Assembly: GCF_000003855.2 (NCBI RefSeq)
Contig: NW_003101677.1
Span: 58,922 to 122,921 of the forward strand
DNA length: 64,000 nt
Direction: 5' to 3'
DNA from: Blastomyces gilchristii SLH14081
Lineage: Eukaryota; Ascomycota; Eurotiomycetes; Onygenales; Ajellomycetaceae
In this document: positions 33,564-46,410 of the stretch, one piece after another
Position numbering within the stretch: the stretch's first letter is position 1
How the letters are laid out: every line of letters begins with the position of its first letter
The notes under the pieces: generated by a model
Seen by the model: only the letters and a program-made list of their open reading frames with translations
What the model was told of the DNA's origin: nothing
The model's database searches: none
Translations under genes and position numbers: made by a program

Positions 33564-36000
33564 CATGTTTTATAATTATGAGTTTCTTAACTATTTCTTC
33601 TTATAGTTGTCTCTGATAATAGTAATAAATATCTTAGCTTGAGTTGAACTTTCACTTCATTCTCATCTCTGTCAATGAAATTGTCAGAATATTATATATT
33701 ATCAGTATAATAGTTGAATATATATTCTTAATAATTTTTTATAACTCTAGAATTGATTTAATATATAAATTTATTAAATTATCTTGAAGATAGCAGTCAA
33801 ATTCAGTTTTATAAGTATATAGTTTTATCTGATTTTCAGTTGTAATCAATGTATATAAGTTCTGTTTCAAAGTTAGTATTGTAGTTCTATATAATATAAA
33901 GTATTATCAAAGATTATTACTTACTAGAGAATTGTATTTCACTGTCTTTATATCTCTAATATCTACTTATTCAAATCTCTGATAGTTGATATTATAGTAG
34001 TCTCAGACTAATTTAATATATAAGTCTCATTTCTTCTCTATTCAATCTTGAAAAGTGTAGATATTAACTTAATAAGAGAAATCTAGTAGAGCTGCTATAG
34101 TATAATACTCTGTAAAAGATTGTTCAGTTTTACTGTAGTAATATACTAGTTTATTTCTTATAGAGTTTGTACTATAGCATCATCTCAGACTGAATTTCTT
34201 CTTAAGTAATTTAACTACTTCTCAAGATAAGTAAATAAACTATTATATATTTATCAGACTGACTGCAGTATTAATGTATAAGTGATTAAGACTATCTTTA
34301 TTATCTTATAAAACTGAAATAGTAAATCAATCACATATTTCAACTGAGTTTACTTTATAATAGAAAGTTTTAATATCTGAATCTTTTTCTAATCAGAGTG
34401 TTGTACTTAATAATTAATTATCTGATATAATTGAAGAGTGTGAATAGTCATCTTATATATTGAACTTCACTATATTCTAATATTCTGTATTATATTCAGT
34501 GATGTGACTGATTTATTTATTTATTAAATATCATGAAATCATTGTTATTATTTAGAGAAGATATAAATCACATTAGTAATGTTTTGAATTTATGATATTT
34601 AAATTATTAGTTAATCTATTCAAAATTAATAGTAGTGTTATTAAAAAGTATTATTAAAAAGCAATATTAAAAAGTATTATTAAAAAGTAATATTAAAAAG
34701 TATTATTAAAAAACATTATCTTTTATAAAGTAAATGTAAAAGTTACTTGAGTAATTACTTTCATCTCATTCTCATTTCAAGAATCAGTCATCTCATTATT
34801 CTTTATCTTAATGTTAAGATTCTTTATCAGTGTTTGTATCACAAGTTAAATCACATCAGTAATACAGAGAATATAACTTTATTTATTATTTCAGAAATAC
34901 AAAGCTAATTTTTACTTCAAGCTCTTTATTATAGTGTAGTTATTCACAGCATTATCAGTTATAATTATAAGAAGACTGAGACTAATATTTCAATAGTTAT
35001 TTTTAATCACAGTTATTAATATCTCTGTTATATAATCCTCAGTATGACTACTGATCAATGATTCAAATTCAATTAATATCTCTTAATAAGTTCAGTTCTC
35101 ATCAATATAATAACATATAACTCTTATAAATGTAAGATTGTTTGTACTAGTTTATATATTCACTGTAAGAGACACTCTTTGATGATTCTTCAACTCTGAT
35201 TCTAGATATTATATATTAACTTTATAGTGTATCTCAAGATTGAACTGAAGACAGAATTGATATAGAATATAAAGATTTGAATTAAGTATTTGAAGAAGTG
35301 TTCAGAATTCGGGATTTTCAATTAATTAAAGAGAAAGATTCAGAGATATATATATATAAAGTAATTATTCACAGAAGTTATCAGATGAGAGTTATGAAAT
35401 CAGAGTACTGATATATAATTATTTTCACATGATTTTCTTCAAATTAGAAAGTTAGTGTTATTAAAAATTATTATCTAGTAGAGTAACTTATCAGCTTAGT
35501 AATAATTTTTTGATTATTTTTCTCTTATTATCTGCATTCTGATGACTTCAGATATCAGAAAATTTCTTCAGAGCTATAATCAGTTTATAATGAATATTTC
35601 TGAATGAAGTTATAGTGATTGTAGTAGAGAGATGACTTTTCAGTAATCTATAATATAATCTATTGATAATTATTTCATAGTTTATCTCAGTGTTTGTGTT
35701 GAGTTTTTTATAAATTTTATAACCTGGAATCAGATGTGAAGAATAAAGTGATTATTTATTATAATTGAAAGAGAGCATTCTGTGTTGAATTGTAAATAAC
35801 ATAGACTTTGTAATTCACAGTGATTTCTTAAAGAGTGTATGAATCTTCAACAGAAATAAAAGAAGTAAAAGAAGTGAATTCAGAAGATATAATAATAATT
35901 TAAGAAAGATAATAATTTATTTTTAATAACTGATCACTGATGTGTGTAAGAAGAATTAATATAAGAGAAAATAATCTTCTTTCTTAGCTTAGTTATAATT
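33564..36000 (-). pseudogene. hAT-D: longest hAT transposase remnant in the window
   Basis: On the minus strand the C-terminal region near 33600-34150 matches hAT-A, -B and -C. Further upstream the coding signal continues. Near 35000-35170 it shows the catalytic-core block L-T-V-[D]-I-W-T-S with the first catalytic Asp as Asn (AAT at 35158-35160) and Trp as TAA, then YYIDEN and SHTEDY in the expected order. hAT transposases cut and paste DNA and make 8-bp target duplications. The left edge abuts the LINE D tail. I could not place the right terminus or the N-terminal zinc finger, so the end coordinate is approximate. Confidence 0.75.
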
Positions 36001-36359
36001 TTAGTACTAACTCAGATTGAATATTATCAATGTATAAAAGTAAATAAATAATCTTGATTAATCTCTATCATATTTCTTGAAATATATTAATATTGTGAAA
36101 GAGAGTATTATGAAATTATATTATTAGATAATATCATTAAAAATATATTAATATTATGAATATTAATGTTGAAAAAATGTTGATACTTATACATTATAGT
36201 AGTATGATAGTTAAATATATATATATATATTATTTCTAACATTGATAATTAATTACAACTTGTACAATAATTTTTGAAAACTCAAAATTAATTTCAATTA
36301 TTAACTAATAGTTATGAACTTATAACTAACTAATATAAAAAGAAAAAAACTTTTTCTAT
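36001..36359. other. AT-rich spacer, no gene
   Basis: Very AT-rich, with a TATA repeat run near 36216-36230 and no domain in any frame. It may contain the 5' end of hAT-D, but no terminal repeat was found. Confidence 0.35.
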
Positions 36360-37170
36360 TTATTATCTTTCTTCTCTTTCTTATTCTTCTTATCATTCTT
36401 TATAATTCACTTCTTATTCTCATTCTTCTTCTTCTTCTTCTTATCTGAGATGATAATCATCTTAAAATCTCTCTCTACTGTCTTCTCAGAGAAGAGTTCT
36501 CACTGCTCTCTCTCAGTCAGGTTAATCTGTATCTCAAAATCCTGTATTTTCTGGTCTACTGTCTCAGGTTTTATCTCAGCAGTAAGCAGATTGACATGCT
36601 CAGAGAGCAGAGCTATCTTCTTAATATTCTGAATCATGAAGTGTATTCAAGACCTGAACAAGGCCTTAATTCTCTTCTTCTCTATCAGCTTCTGCTAATC
36701 AATTAGAGAATAGAAGTGTTATCAAAAATCATTATCTCTTAATAAAAAACTTATCAGTTTTGACTTCTTTGTCTTCTACTTTAATATCTTCTCAATCTTC
36801 TTCTATTTCTGCTTATTTACAGTAATACTCTTCTTCTCTCTATCTCTCTTTATCTTGATCTTAAATTATTCTCAGAACTTCTTCTGATCTCACTGCTACT
36901 GTATGAGACTCTTTACTGTCTTCTTTTTCCCTCTCTCACAGACAGTGTTATTCAGATTATTTCTATACTTAGTTCAGTCTAAATCTATCAGAAGTGTTAC
37001 TTAAAATTTTTATTATTCTACTCTTTTACAGAGTCTTTTCAAGGTATTATAATATATCTTACAATCTGTCTTCTTATACTTCAATATCTTCTTCTTCTCT
37101 TTCTTCAATCTGTGACAGTGCTGACATGCCTTGATAATTCACAGAACTGCAGAATATTTGAAGAGAAATG
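36360..37170 (-). pseudogene. Degenerate zinc-cluster/coiled-coil ORF, common fungal repeat-associated type
   Basis: The minus strand from about 37160 reads through stops as SFLFKYSAVLW, then ACQHCHRLKKEKKK (a C-x2-C basic block like the start of fungal zinc-cluster proteins), then long Lys/Glu-rich helical sequence and a Lys-rich end near 36380. Fungal genomes carry many repeat-associated ORFs with such a Cys block followed by a coiled coil. That comparison is from memory and tentative. TGA and TAA codons break it throughout. No LTRs or terminal repeats mark its edges. Confidence 0.35.
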
Positions 37171-37227
37171 ACATGATTAATTTTAATAAGTGTTAAGAGA
37201 GAGTGAAGACAGAGAAGACAGCTAGCA

Positions 37228-37312
37228 ATAATATGATAGTAATGATAATGATGATAATGATAATAATGATAATAATGATGATAATTATAATAATGATGAT
37301 AATGATGATGAA
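37228..37312. repeat. AT-rich microsatellite, (AATGAT)n-like
   Basis: Irregular AATGAT/AATAAT triplet array. Confidence 0.85.
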
Positions 37313-38885
37313 AGAGAGAGTGTATCAGAATATATTATTAACTTATCAAATATAAAGAGATAAAGAAACTATTAGCAGTTTTCAGAGATATATAGAAACA
37401 GCTACAGTGTTACATAGCGATATTATCTTCATTTAATACGTGTACTATTGATATTCTTTATATACAGTTATCATATAATCTATATCAGAGATACATACAG
37501 AAAACAGATCTTTATTACTAGAGAGAATAATTACGGTGATTTTCTGTTTTCATATTATAAAGATAAGTTGTTCTCATTTCTTTCTTCTCTCTTTTCTCTT
37601 CTTCTTCAACTCATCACTAAGTTCAAACTGATATGAAAACTATTAAAACACTCTTAGAAACTCTCAAATTAAAGAGTATAGACTAATCAAATTTTAAATA
37701 TAGATGAATTAAATTATATTCAATAATACTAATTATTCATTTCTCTCTTAATAAAATAATAGTTGTATCTGTCTCTTCTCTCTCTCAAATAAAACATGGC
37801 CTGGGAAAAGTGAGTATCATATCAGGTTATAATGACTAACATGACCTCAGTACACAGAGCTGTATATACACAGTATGTGCTGAACTGAGAGACTGTGTGA
37901 GTTATAAATTAATGACAGCATCTCAGAGAGAGCTATGTAATATAAGAAAGTCACAACTCTCAGTTATATGCACAGAGAGTGAATTACTGCAGTAAGTGCA
38001 TGTGCATTGTATAAAAGTAACACTTTTTAATAATACTCAGTCTCTGATATTATGAAAATAGAGTCTCTCTGTGAGATCTGTTTTTATCAGAAGTTAAGAA
38101 ATCTTATATTTCTCAAGATCATCTTTATATGTCTTATCTATGAAATTGATGAATAGAATCATCAATTTCAGTATTCTATTCTTAATGTTATTTAAGTGAC
38201 AGCAGAGTTCACTCTGATCACACTTTTTAAGTGTATATTTTCTAATTATTCACATTTATACAGATATATACTGATTATTTATTAGATAATATTAAGATAA
38301 TAACTTATTACAGCTGTGTTACTCTCACTGTGAGAGATACACAGTTGATAATAAATATTGTAAAGACTCTGAGAAGTAAGTATTTTAAGAGTACTGCAGC
38401 TCTGCAATCTTGATTTTTTTTATTTTTATTTTTTATTTTTTTCTTTTTCTTTTATTTTTTTTTTCTTTCTCTTTTTTTTTCATTGTGATTTTTTCTTGTT
38501 TTTATTTTGTTTTTTGTTTTTTATTTTTTTTGTATTTTATATTTTTTTCATAATTAAAATTATATGAATTATGATCTGTGTTTAGAAAAGTAATAATATT
38601 TGATAATACTCTCTATTGAATTTTCAACAAATGAGCACTATATTATGATATTATGTAAGTGAGAAATGATTTTATAGTCTCATTTGATACCATTCTCAAT
38701 AATGAGATTAGAATGAAAATATAACTAAGAATTCAAAAATATTCTTTATCTGAGACTAGATTTTTATTTGAAAAGTGAGTCTGAGATCTTTAATATTTGA
38801 AATAATGTGATTTGAAATCAATGTGATGAACACAAATCATGATTAGAAGTAATGCGTTTAGATAATATAACAACTGTAAAGTTTG
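37313..38885. other. No gene: AT-rich sequence with a long T-rich tract
   Basis: No coding family is recognisable in any frame. 38411-38550 is a pyrimidine tract dominated by T. On the minus strand it would be a poly-purine A-rich tract, but no retroelement 3' end lies next to it. Short open frames (for example 37448-37636) show no coding signature. Confidence 0.4.
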
Positions 38886-38920
38886 ATTCTGATCTCAGAC
38901 ACGGTCACACAGTCAGTCTA
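38886..38920 (+). repeat. hAT/MITE right terminal end (solo piece)
   Basis: Matches only the last ~35 bp of the MITE family (…GACACGGTCACACAGTCAGTCTA). The sequence further left is unrelated, so this is either another hAT family sharing termini or a truncated copy. Confidence 0.65.
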
Positions 38921-40613
38921 GTGAGAACTTCATCTACTTATACCTGTCTGTGAGAGGATTCAATGATCTGATATCTATTTGCTTAATAATGATCTGCAAG
39001 TTCACTCTTATGATACATGTTCAATTTCATCTGAATCATGCTACTCTTGAAGATCTTGTTCAACTGCCTTGTCAAATCAGATGTAAGAGTATTCTTCATA
39101 TCTTCTAAGATCTTGACTGCTGCATTGATTTGATAATGTAGTTTTGCAATCATCTCTGAGAAGATTAATTGTAAGAAGGCAGTTAACAGTCAATCTGCAG
39201 GTGATAGAATAAAGTGATTACATACATCATCATCATCATTGTATATGTTGAGATTCAGAGCATCATCAATGATAAGAAGTCTCAATCAATTGAGATTCAG
39301 AGCATCATCAATGATAAGAAGTCTCAATCAATTGAGAATTTTATCATGATTAACTGAATACATTTCACAGTCAGTAAAGCCAGCTCTCACAGTATCAGGT
39401 TTAAATACTTACAGTTAAAACACTCTTCAGATTAGCAAGGAATTGTCTGTTATTATACTACTTATATTTATAGCAGATAGTCTTATTAACTGTCTTTATA
39501 TAATAAAGCTTATACTGCTGAAAAGATACATTATCAAGAGATTATAGAATATGACTTATATAAGATAAAAATCTGAACAGAATAATCTTATGAAGATTGC
39601 AGTATTGAATGAATTCTTCTATGAAATGAGAATCATGATTATTCATTAATAGCAGTCAATAACTGCTCATTTGACACTTTTTTATCATCTTATTAAACTG
39701 CTTGATTCATTCAAATTCAATCTCATCATTTGTAAAGCCAGACTCAGATGCAGTGATGACATAGTTGTCAGATAAGTTGAAGTATGTATATCAATTCTCT
39801 ATATGAATCTTTGATTTTATTATAATTAATGAATTTAATACTGTATCATCTGCACTGACACACTTCATCACTGTTATTAATTCACAGAAGTATAATAACT
39901 ATATAATAGAATTTATATCTCTAAAGATAGTTATAACTCACTGTTTATATTCTTCTTCTTCTTAAAATTCAATCTTATCAAAGTTGTAGATATCACAGTG
40001 AAAAAATTGATATTAATTAAAGACAGCTTTATATTAATTAAATCAGTTGATAATGAAGCTTATATTCTTGTAAGATACTTATTTTGAATTCATGAATTTT
40101 TACTTGACACATTTGTAATCTGACAGGTGTTTAATGAATTGATATATTTATATCTTACTTACTGTGAGAGATGCAGTCTCTGAATCTATATAATACTATC
40201 TTAATATATAATTCACAGCAGCTTCAATATACTCAATAATGAATAAGTAAAAATTAATATTTAACTGATAAATCTATATCTTAATTGCCTCTTTCTGACT
40301 GTTATTCAATACTTAATTCAGTGAAACTCTTATAGTTCTTGATTTCTTTCTGTTGATTCTCTCATACAAGATAGCATATAAGACTTTGAATTCTTATGAC
40401 AGAGATGTGATTTTTAATTTTGAATTGCTTTTATACATATCAACAGCTCTTTGCAACTGCTTCTTAGTGTAATTAGAAGATTTAGACATGGTTATAATTA
40501 ATGATAATTATTTAAAGATGAAGAATGAAGATATTGAAAATATTTTCTGTACAGTGTAGTTTTTCATACACTATGACATACTCACTACAGAGAGTGAGTA
40601 AGCATGACACAGT
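38921..40613 (-). mobile_element. Fot1/pogo-type transposon, copy 2
   Basis: Transposase starts at ATG 40489-40487 (MSKSSNYTKKQLQRAV). It has an N-terminal helix-turn-helix region with FKVPYAILYERI-like residues, as in pogo/CENP-B-type DNA-binding domains, then a DDE core matching copy 1 to 38921. The 5' terminal inverted repeat lies at 40540-40613, ending ACAGT before TA (40614-40615). The C-terminal tail and 3' repeat are missing, cut at the hAT end at 38920. A short duplication (TTGAGATTCAGAGCATCATC repeated at about 39248 and 39291) lies in the core. Many stops; inactive. Confidence 0.83.
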
Positions 40614-40615
40614 TA

Positions 40616-40892
40616 TTCAAGTAAATATTATTGTGGTGAATGTATTGCTTGTGAAAAGAGAATTTTCTCACCATCCCCTGAAAATTAGTAGCAAAACATC
40701 ACAAAAAAATCAAAATATCCACATTTCTCTAGAATTCTTCAATTATCATTTAATACACATCTTTTTCAATTAAATATCATCTAAATACATGTCTTTCCTA
40801 CCTTTATCATTAATATGCTATCTCAACTCAGTGATTTCATCATCAATAAGATTGTACATATTCTTAAGAATAGATTATATGTCTGCTGAGAT
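40616..40892. other. Spacer that does not look mutated or repeated
   Basis: About 275 bp with no match elsewhere in the window and an unusual composition here: CA, CC and ACC are common (CCATCCCCTG, CCTACCTTT) and TGA/TCA excess is absent. No ORF of note. It may be ancestral low-copy DNA between transposons. Confidence 0.4.
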
Positions 40893-41048
40893 TAGACTGA
40901 CCGTGTGACTGTGTCTGAGATCAGAACCAGAATATTTGATACTTTTGTTATCAAATTGATTGATCTCATTACACAGTATTAAGACTAGATAGTGATCTCA
41001 TAACCTACTGTCTATTCTTGTCACATTTTTAAAATGAGACCATGATTT
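40893..41048 (-). repeat. MITE fragment (right-end half)
   Basis: Homologous to the terminal ~155 bp of the 506-bp MITE family, starting TAGACTGACCGTGTGACTGTG. The gypsy-3 LTR fragment cuts it at 41049. Confidence 0.8.
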
Positions 41049-41208
41049 TGTAAGAAATCCCGCTCCTCGCGGATTCTTTACCTCTATTCCTATCTCTCAT
41101 GTAATCAATAGGGTTAGCGGCTCTTGGCTACACACAACTATATAGACTGAAGTTCATGACTACTACTTATAACTCAGCTTGAATACTATTATATATTTAA
41201 TCTGAACT
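41049..41208 (+). repeat. Gypsy-3 LTR fragment
   Basis: Starts TGTAAGAAATCCCGC and aligns with the reverse complement of the 257-bp LTR for about 160 bp. It keeps many CC/CG sites (CTCCTCGCGG) and is the least mutated piece of this LTR in the window. Confidence 0.8.
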
Positions 41209-41569
41209 CTTGATAATTTTATATAATATATTAACTTCTGATAACTTCTGAGATCTTCTGACAACTTCTGAATTAATTATATAACACTTCTTTTTAATAG
41301 CTGAGTTAAACAATATTTCATCAAGTGTATTAAATATAACTAAGAGAAATTAAAGAAAATGTACAAGTCAGCTATAACAGCAGCTTTAAAAGTCATTATT
41401 AAAATAAATACTTTCAATGAATATTAAAGATATACTATAACTTGTTATAAGCTATACTGAATCAGATAGTATTAATAAATAACAGAATGTTATTCAGTAT
41501 TATCTTTAATAAGTACTTCAAGATCTGTGTTCAGATTCTGAGTGTACTCTTTAGTTATATATAGAATAA
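41209..41569 (+). other. Possible gag start of an unidentified retroelement
   Basis: An ATG near 41340 (MYKSAITAALKVI) opens a plus-strand frame with TGA/TAA at likely Trp/Gln/Arg sites up to the MITE at 41578. No domain is visible. It may connect to the gag-like stretch at 42605-43404. Confidence 0.25.
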
Positions 41570-41577
41570 GTCTGTAT

Positions 41578-42083
41578 TAGACTGACCGTGTAACTGTGTC
41601 TGAAACCAGAATCAGAATATTTAATGATCTTATTATTAATTTAACTGATCTTATTACACAGTTTTAATATTAGATAGTAGTTTCATACTATTTCAGTAAG
41701 ACTTACTGTTTACTTTTATCACATTTTTCAAATGAAATCATGATTTTCACTTCTCAATTTAAATTATTTTTATTGCTTTAAATAACTTTAAATCTTATTT
41801 AAGTATTATCAAAAAGTGTTACTTTTTAAAAAATTAAAAATAGTCTAAAAAAAACCTTAAAATGTCTAAAAATAGTCACTTTATATCAAGAATGAGACTA
41901 AATAAAATCAAATGAGATCACTTTCTTATTTTTTCTAAGTCATAGTTTCATTTTGAGATCTGATACATAGTCACTTTGCATGTTTTTTTAATAATTAGTC
42001 TCAGTGAGATTCATATCAAGAAATGTATGAGATCAGATTAAATAAAATTAAATATGAAATTCATAGTTTTAGCAGTCAGTCTA
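41578..42083 (-). mobile_element. hAT-type MITE, 506 bp
   Basis: Complete copy in reverse orientation, TAGACTGACC...CAGTCAGTCTA, with perfect 8-bp target duplication GTCTGTAT (41570-41577, 42084-42091). Heavily transitioned compared with the copy at 58238. Confidence 0.93.
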
Positions 42084-42346
42084 GTCTGTATACTTCAGCA
42101 CATAATATATGAATATAGTAATACTTTATTCATTACTAGAACTGACTATAAAAAGAGTCTTATTCTTCAGTTCTATACAATTCTGATAGAAAAGATAATC
42201 ATTTAACTGATTTCTATAAAGGCCTTTATTTCTCAACTGTTTTACTGTAATGTTCTGATAATATAAGATAATTTCAATCATCTTTTCTGTCAGTTATAAG
42301 GCATTGTAGACAGGTACTGTGAGTCACAGCAGTTTAATTATGAACA

Positions 42347-42604
42347 TGTAAGAAATCCCGCTTCTCCCGGACTCTTTACCTTTATTTCTATCTCTTATAT
42401 AATTAATAGAGTTAGCAGTCATTGACTGTACATAACTATATAGACTGAAGTTCATGAATATCATTTACAACTCAGCTTAAATACTATTATATAATTAATC
42501 TCTATATTTTATCTTTCTACTGTGAATACTTTTAATAGCTATTAGTATATATCATATCAAGCTGCAAATACTTAAATAAGCATTTATAAGCATTTATTCT
42601 TATA
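42347..42604 (+). repeat. Gypsy-3-type LTR, solo, inverted relative to copies A and B
   Basis: About 258 bp from TGTAAGAAATCCCGC to TATTCTTATA. No adjoining internal gypsy-3 sequence on either side, so probably a solo LTR. No convincing 5-bp duplication. Confidence 0.75.
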
Positions 42605-43404
42605 TTTCAAGCTCTGTTAGTCAGCAACTGTGTATTATAACTGAAAGAACTAGAAACTTATATACTTCAATCTCTGTGAACTCTACTGCAGATACTGAGA
42701 AGCAGTTATCTGAATTATGAATAACTCTTATAAAAGAAGTCTCAGAGAAGTTATTAATTACTTATAAAATATTATTCTCTACATCTGTGATAGAGAAACT
42801 CTTTAAACTTATAAATGAATCAATCTCAGTGAAGAATATTCTTGAGTATTTCTTATAAAATTAAGCTATTTTTCTATAAGAAATACTTACTGTCTATGAC
42901 CACTCTTAAATCAAGTCTCTAGACATAATCTTTAGAGATACTTATGAACTGAAAAGAAACTTTCTTAAGCTGTAATCACTTAAGATTATCTATTGAATTA
43001 TAATCTATAAAAGCTTTTACAAGTTTGTATTTAAAATTAACTCACAAGCTTGACTGTGTGATATAAAAGATGAAGAAGCTGTTATTTATATAATAATAGA
43101 TCTATACTACACTGAAGTCAAGAACTGACTGAATTATCTAGAGAATAATTATAAGAGATCTCACTGATCTGTTCTTAAGATCTATCTAAAGAACAAGTTA
43201 AGAGACTCTGTGAGCTAGATAGAGAATATCTGAGCTGTAATTATCAATAGTAGAAAAAGAGATAAGAAATCTGATAAAGAATACTCATAGCACTTCATGA
43301 AATTATAATATGAATTAAGATCTGTGAAAACAGAGCTCTGAAACAAGATCTGAATAATAATATTTATAAAGAGACTGAATAAAAATATACAGAATAAGCT
43401 TATT
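42605..43404 (+). pseudogene. Gag-like remnant of an unidentified LTR retroelement
   Basis: Read through stops, the plus strand gives a continuous helical, charged sequence. It includes NWLNYLEN, KNKLRDSVSWIENI and RDKKSDKEY (W at TGA), then FIKRLNKNIQNKLIK at about 43360-43403. The spacing resembles retrotransposon gag (UBN2-like) domains of copia or gypsy elements, but no zinc knuckle or pol follows because a LINE end interrupts at 43409. Family uncertain. Confidence 0.4.
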
Positions 43405-43408
43405 AAGT

Positions 43409-43740
43409 AATTATTATTATTATTATATTATTATTCTTTATTTATAAATGTATACAGTCAGAGACTATGATATCTATCTGAGAACTTTTAGTTCTCAGAG
43501 TTTTTCCTATATCTATAAAGTTAAATATTATACATTTATCAATTTCAGATATGTAAAATCAGAAAATTTCAGCTCAGAATACAAAAACTGTTTATAAATT
43601 ACAGTATTTTAACACCTTTTAATACTTTGAAATCATTTGATAATATCATGACAAAAGAAAAGAGAACACAGTCTTAAAGATAGACATATTAAATAGATAG
43701 ATAGAAAAGAATAAAAAAGAAAAAGTAAAGTAAAGAGAGA
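43409..43740 (-). mobile_element. LINE 3' UTR-only insertion
   Basis: A 5'-truncated LINE copy of about 330 bp: ATT tail (plus strand) at about 43409-43436 and the LINE 3' UTR, ending before ORF2 coding sequence. TACAGAATAAG at about 43388 and TACAGAACAAG at 43743 may be the target duplication with one C-to-T change, although 10 bases separate the left copy from the tail. Confidence 0.8.
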
Positions 43741-45048
43741 TTTACAGAACAAGATCTCTGCAGTTTATATCTTAAGCTATATACATATTTTAACACTCTA
43801 TATAACTGATTACTGTCTCTGTTCTCTCAGATCTGCTTCAGAAATTATCATTCTCTCTAAAGAGCTACTGTTCAGCTAGCTTCTATAACTATCTTACTTA
43901 TAAGTGAGATTCTTACTAAGAATAACATCAGAGTTACTTAATTCTAGTTAAGTCTCTAATCTTTCAGCTATCAATCTCAGCATTTCAGTCTATTAATTAA
44001 CTGTCACAGTCTTACTTATACTAATCATCTATTAAGAGTATCTAGATTTTATCTTATCTAGATTCTTGCTAGATGTGAGATGTTCTAATCAGATAGTTTT
44101 TAAATGTCAATTCTCTGAAAGTGAGTGTCTAGAGTGAGGAGAATAAGATCTGATAAGTTAAGCTTGACAATAATTTACTATTTTGCAGACACTCTAGATC
44201 TTAATCACTCTAGTACTGATTTAACTTAAAGCATCTGAGAGACTGTTAACTCTAAGATTAGTGAGAATTAGCATCTGAAAACTCTCAGAGTGAATATCTT
44301 AAGCTTGATAATAATTTATTATAGTGCACTCAGAGGTCTCTGATACTGTTTTATAACTTAACAGTGAAAGCTGTGATTAAGATAACTTTTACAGAGTTTA
44401 AACCTGCTCTCTCTTAACATTCATTCTCTGAGAGAAAGGCTGTTAATTGAGGCTTCATGATAGTGTAGTTAACTACTATGTCATCAGGCTGCTTACTAAG
44501 TAAGACTCTATATTCTTAACTCTGAAGAAACTGATGACTCTTATTCATTACTTATAGATTACTGTAAGAGTCACAGATCTGCAGAGAGCAGATTATTAAT
44601 CAGCTCTGTAAAAGACAGAATAACAGAGAACAGATTTATTAGAGAAATATAATAAGATATAGAGAGATTTATATCTGACTACTGAGTAGAGAGAGAGAGC
44701 TTTATAAGCTCTTATAAATAGAGTATATAATAGAGAGCTTAAGAAAAAGAATCTCTGCTTTATCTATTTTAAATCAGAATATCTCTATACAAACTGTTCA
44801 GATACATTACAATAGAAATTTAAGAAGTTATAGACAGAGTTAGTAACAGTCTTCTTAAGAGTCTTAAAGCTGATACCTGAATCTGTTACTCTCTTAATGA
44901 AAATATATACTTATGAGAAGAAACTGTGTTATGATACTAGTGCTCTGCAAGTATAAAAAGCATTAATAAACTCAGAATCTCAGATCACTATAGTGTCTCT
45001 AAAGCTCACAGAGTAAATAAGCTGAATAATAAAAACTGAGAATCTACT
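43741..45048. other. Unclassified degenerate sequence
   Basis: No domain recognisable. The motif TTAAGCTTGAYAATAATTTA occurs twice (44158-44177 and 44299-44318), with a looser relative near 44450, suggesting old internal repeats, possibly of an LTR. Purine-rich from about 44640 to 44720. Confidence 0.35.
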
Positions 45049-45137
45049 CTTACAATTAGACTGGCTGCTGAAACCATGAATTTCATATTTGATTTCATTT
45101 AATCTGATCTCATACATTTCTTGATATGAGTCTCATC

Positions 45138-45643
45138 TAGACTAATCACTAAGATCATGAATTTCACATTTAATCTCATTTGATCTGATCTCATACATTT
45201 CTTAGTATGAATTCTGCTGGGACTAGTCATTAAAAAAACATGCAAAGTGACTATATATCAGATCTTAAAATAAAACCATGACTTGAAAAAAATGAGAAAG
45301 TGATCTCATTTGATCTCATTTAGTCTCATTCTTGACATAAAGTTACTATTTTTAGACATTTTAAGGTTTCTTTTAGACTATTTTTAATTTTTTAAAAAGT
45401 AACACTTTTTGATAACACTCAAATGAGATTTAAAGTCATTTAAAGCAATAAAAATAATTTAAATTGAGAAGTGAAAATCATGATCTGATTTGAAAAATAT
45501 GACAAGAGTAGACAGTAAGTCTCACTGAGACAGTATAAGACTACTATCTAATGTTAAAACTATGTAATGAGATCAGTTGAATTGGTAATGAGACTATCAA
45601 AAATTCTGGTCCTAGTTTCAGACACAGTCACATGGTCAGTCTA
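45138..45643 (+). mobile_element. hAT-type MITE, 506 bp, nested in hAT-C
   Basis: TAGACTAATC...GGTCAGTCTA. Target duplication GTCTCATC (45130-45137) and GTCTCACC (45644-45651), one C-to-T difference at a CC site. Confidence 0.93.
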
Positions 45644-45725
45644 GTCTCACCAGGATCAAGTATTAAAAAAACCTGAAAATGAATCATTTCTTTCAGAAAT
45701 GACATGAAAAATGATTAGATTTAAT

Positions 45726-46254
45726 TAGACTGACTGCTGAGATCATGAATTTCATATTTGATCTTATTTGATCTGATCTCATACATTTCTTAGTGTGAAT
45801 CAGGCTGAGACTAAGTCTCAAAAAAACATGCAAAGTGACTATTCATCAGATCTTAAAATAAGATCATGACTTAGAAAAAATAAGAAAGTGATCTCATTTA
45901 GTCTCATTTAATTTCATTCTTAGTATAATGTTACTTTTTTTAGACATTTTAAGGTTTTTTTAGACTATTCTTAATTTTTTAAAAAGTAACACTTTTTGAT
46001 AATACTCAAATAAGATTTAAAGTCATTTAAAGCAATAAAAATAATTTAAATAAAGAAGTGAAAATTATGATCTCATTTGAAAAATGTGATAAGAGTAGAC
46101 GGTATGAGACTACTATCTAATATTAAAACTATGTAATGAGATCAATTAAATTGATAATAAGATCAATTAAATTGATAATGAGATCAATTAAATTGATAAT
46201 GAAATCATCAAATATTCTCATTCTCATCTCACACACAGTCACACAGTCAGTCTA
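45726..46254 (+). mobile_element. hAT-type MITE, 529 bp, nested in hAT-C
   Basis: Perfect 8-bp duplication GATTTAAT (45718-45725, 46255-46262). Longer than the 506-bp form because GATCAATTAAATTGATAAT is tandemly repeated three times near 46139-46205 (23-bp period). Confidence 0.93.
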
Positions 46255-46410
46255 GATTTAATTCAAGAATAGTGAAATGAGAGTAATTTCTCAGAATAAA
46301 CAATAAAAGATAATCATTCTTTTAAAATCAGAATAAGACTGAGACTGAAGATTAAATTCAGTCTTATTCAGTTCATTCAGTAATTGCTTATATAATCAGA
46401 ATTTGATAAT

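Noticed and set aside
38411..38550. Poly-A tail of a minus-strand retroelement
   Set aside because: It is interspersed with C and G, about 140 bp long, and no retroelement 3' UTR adjoins it; all LINEs here use AAT tails.
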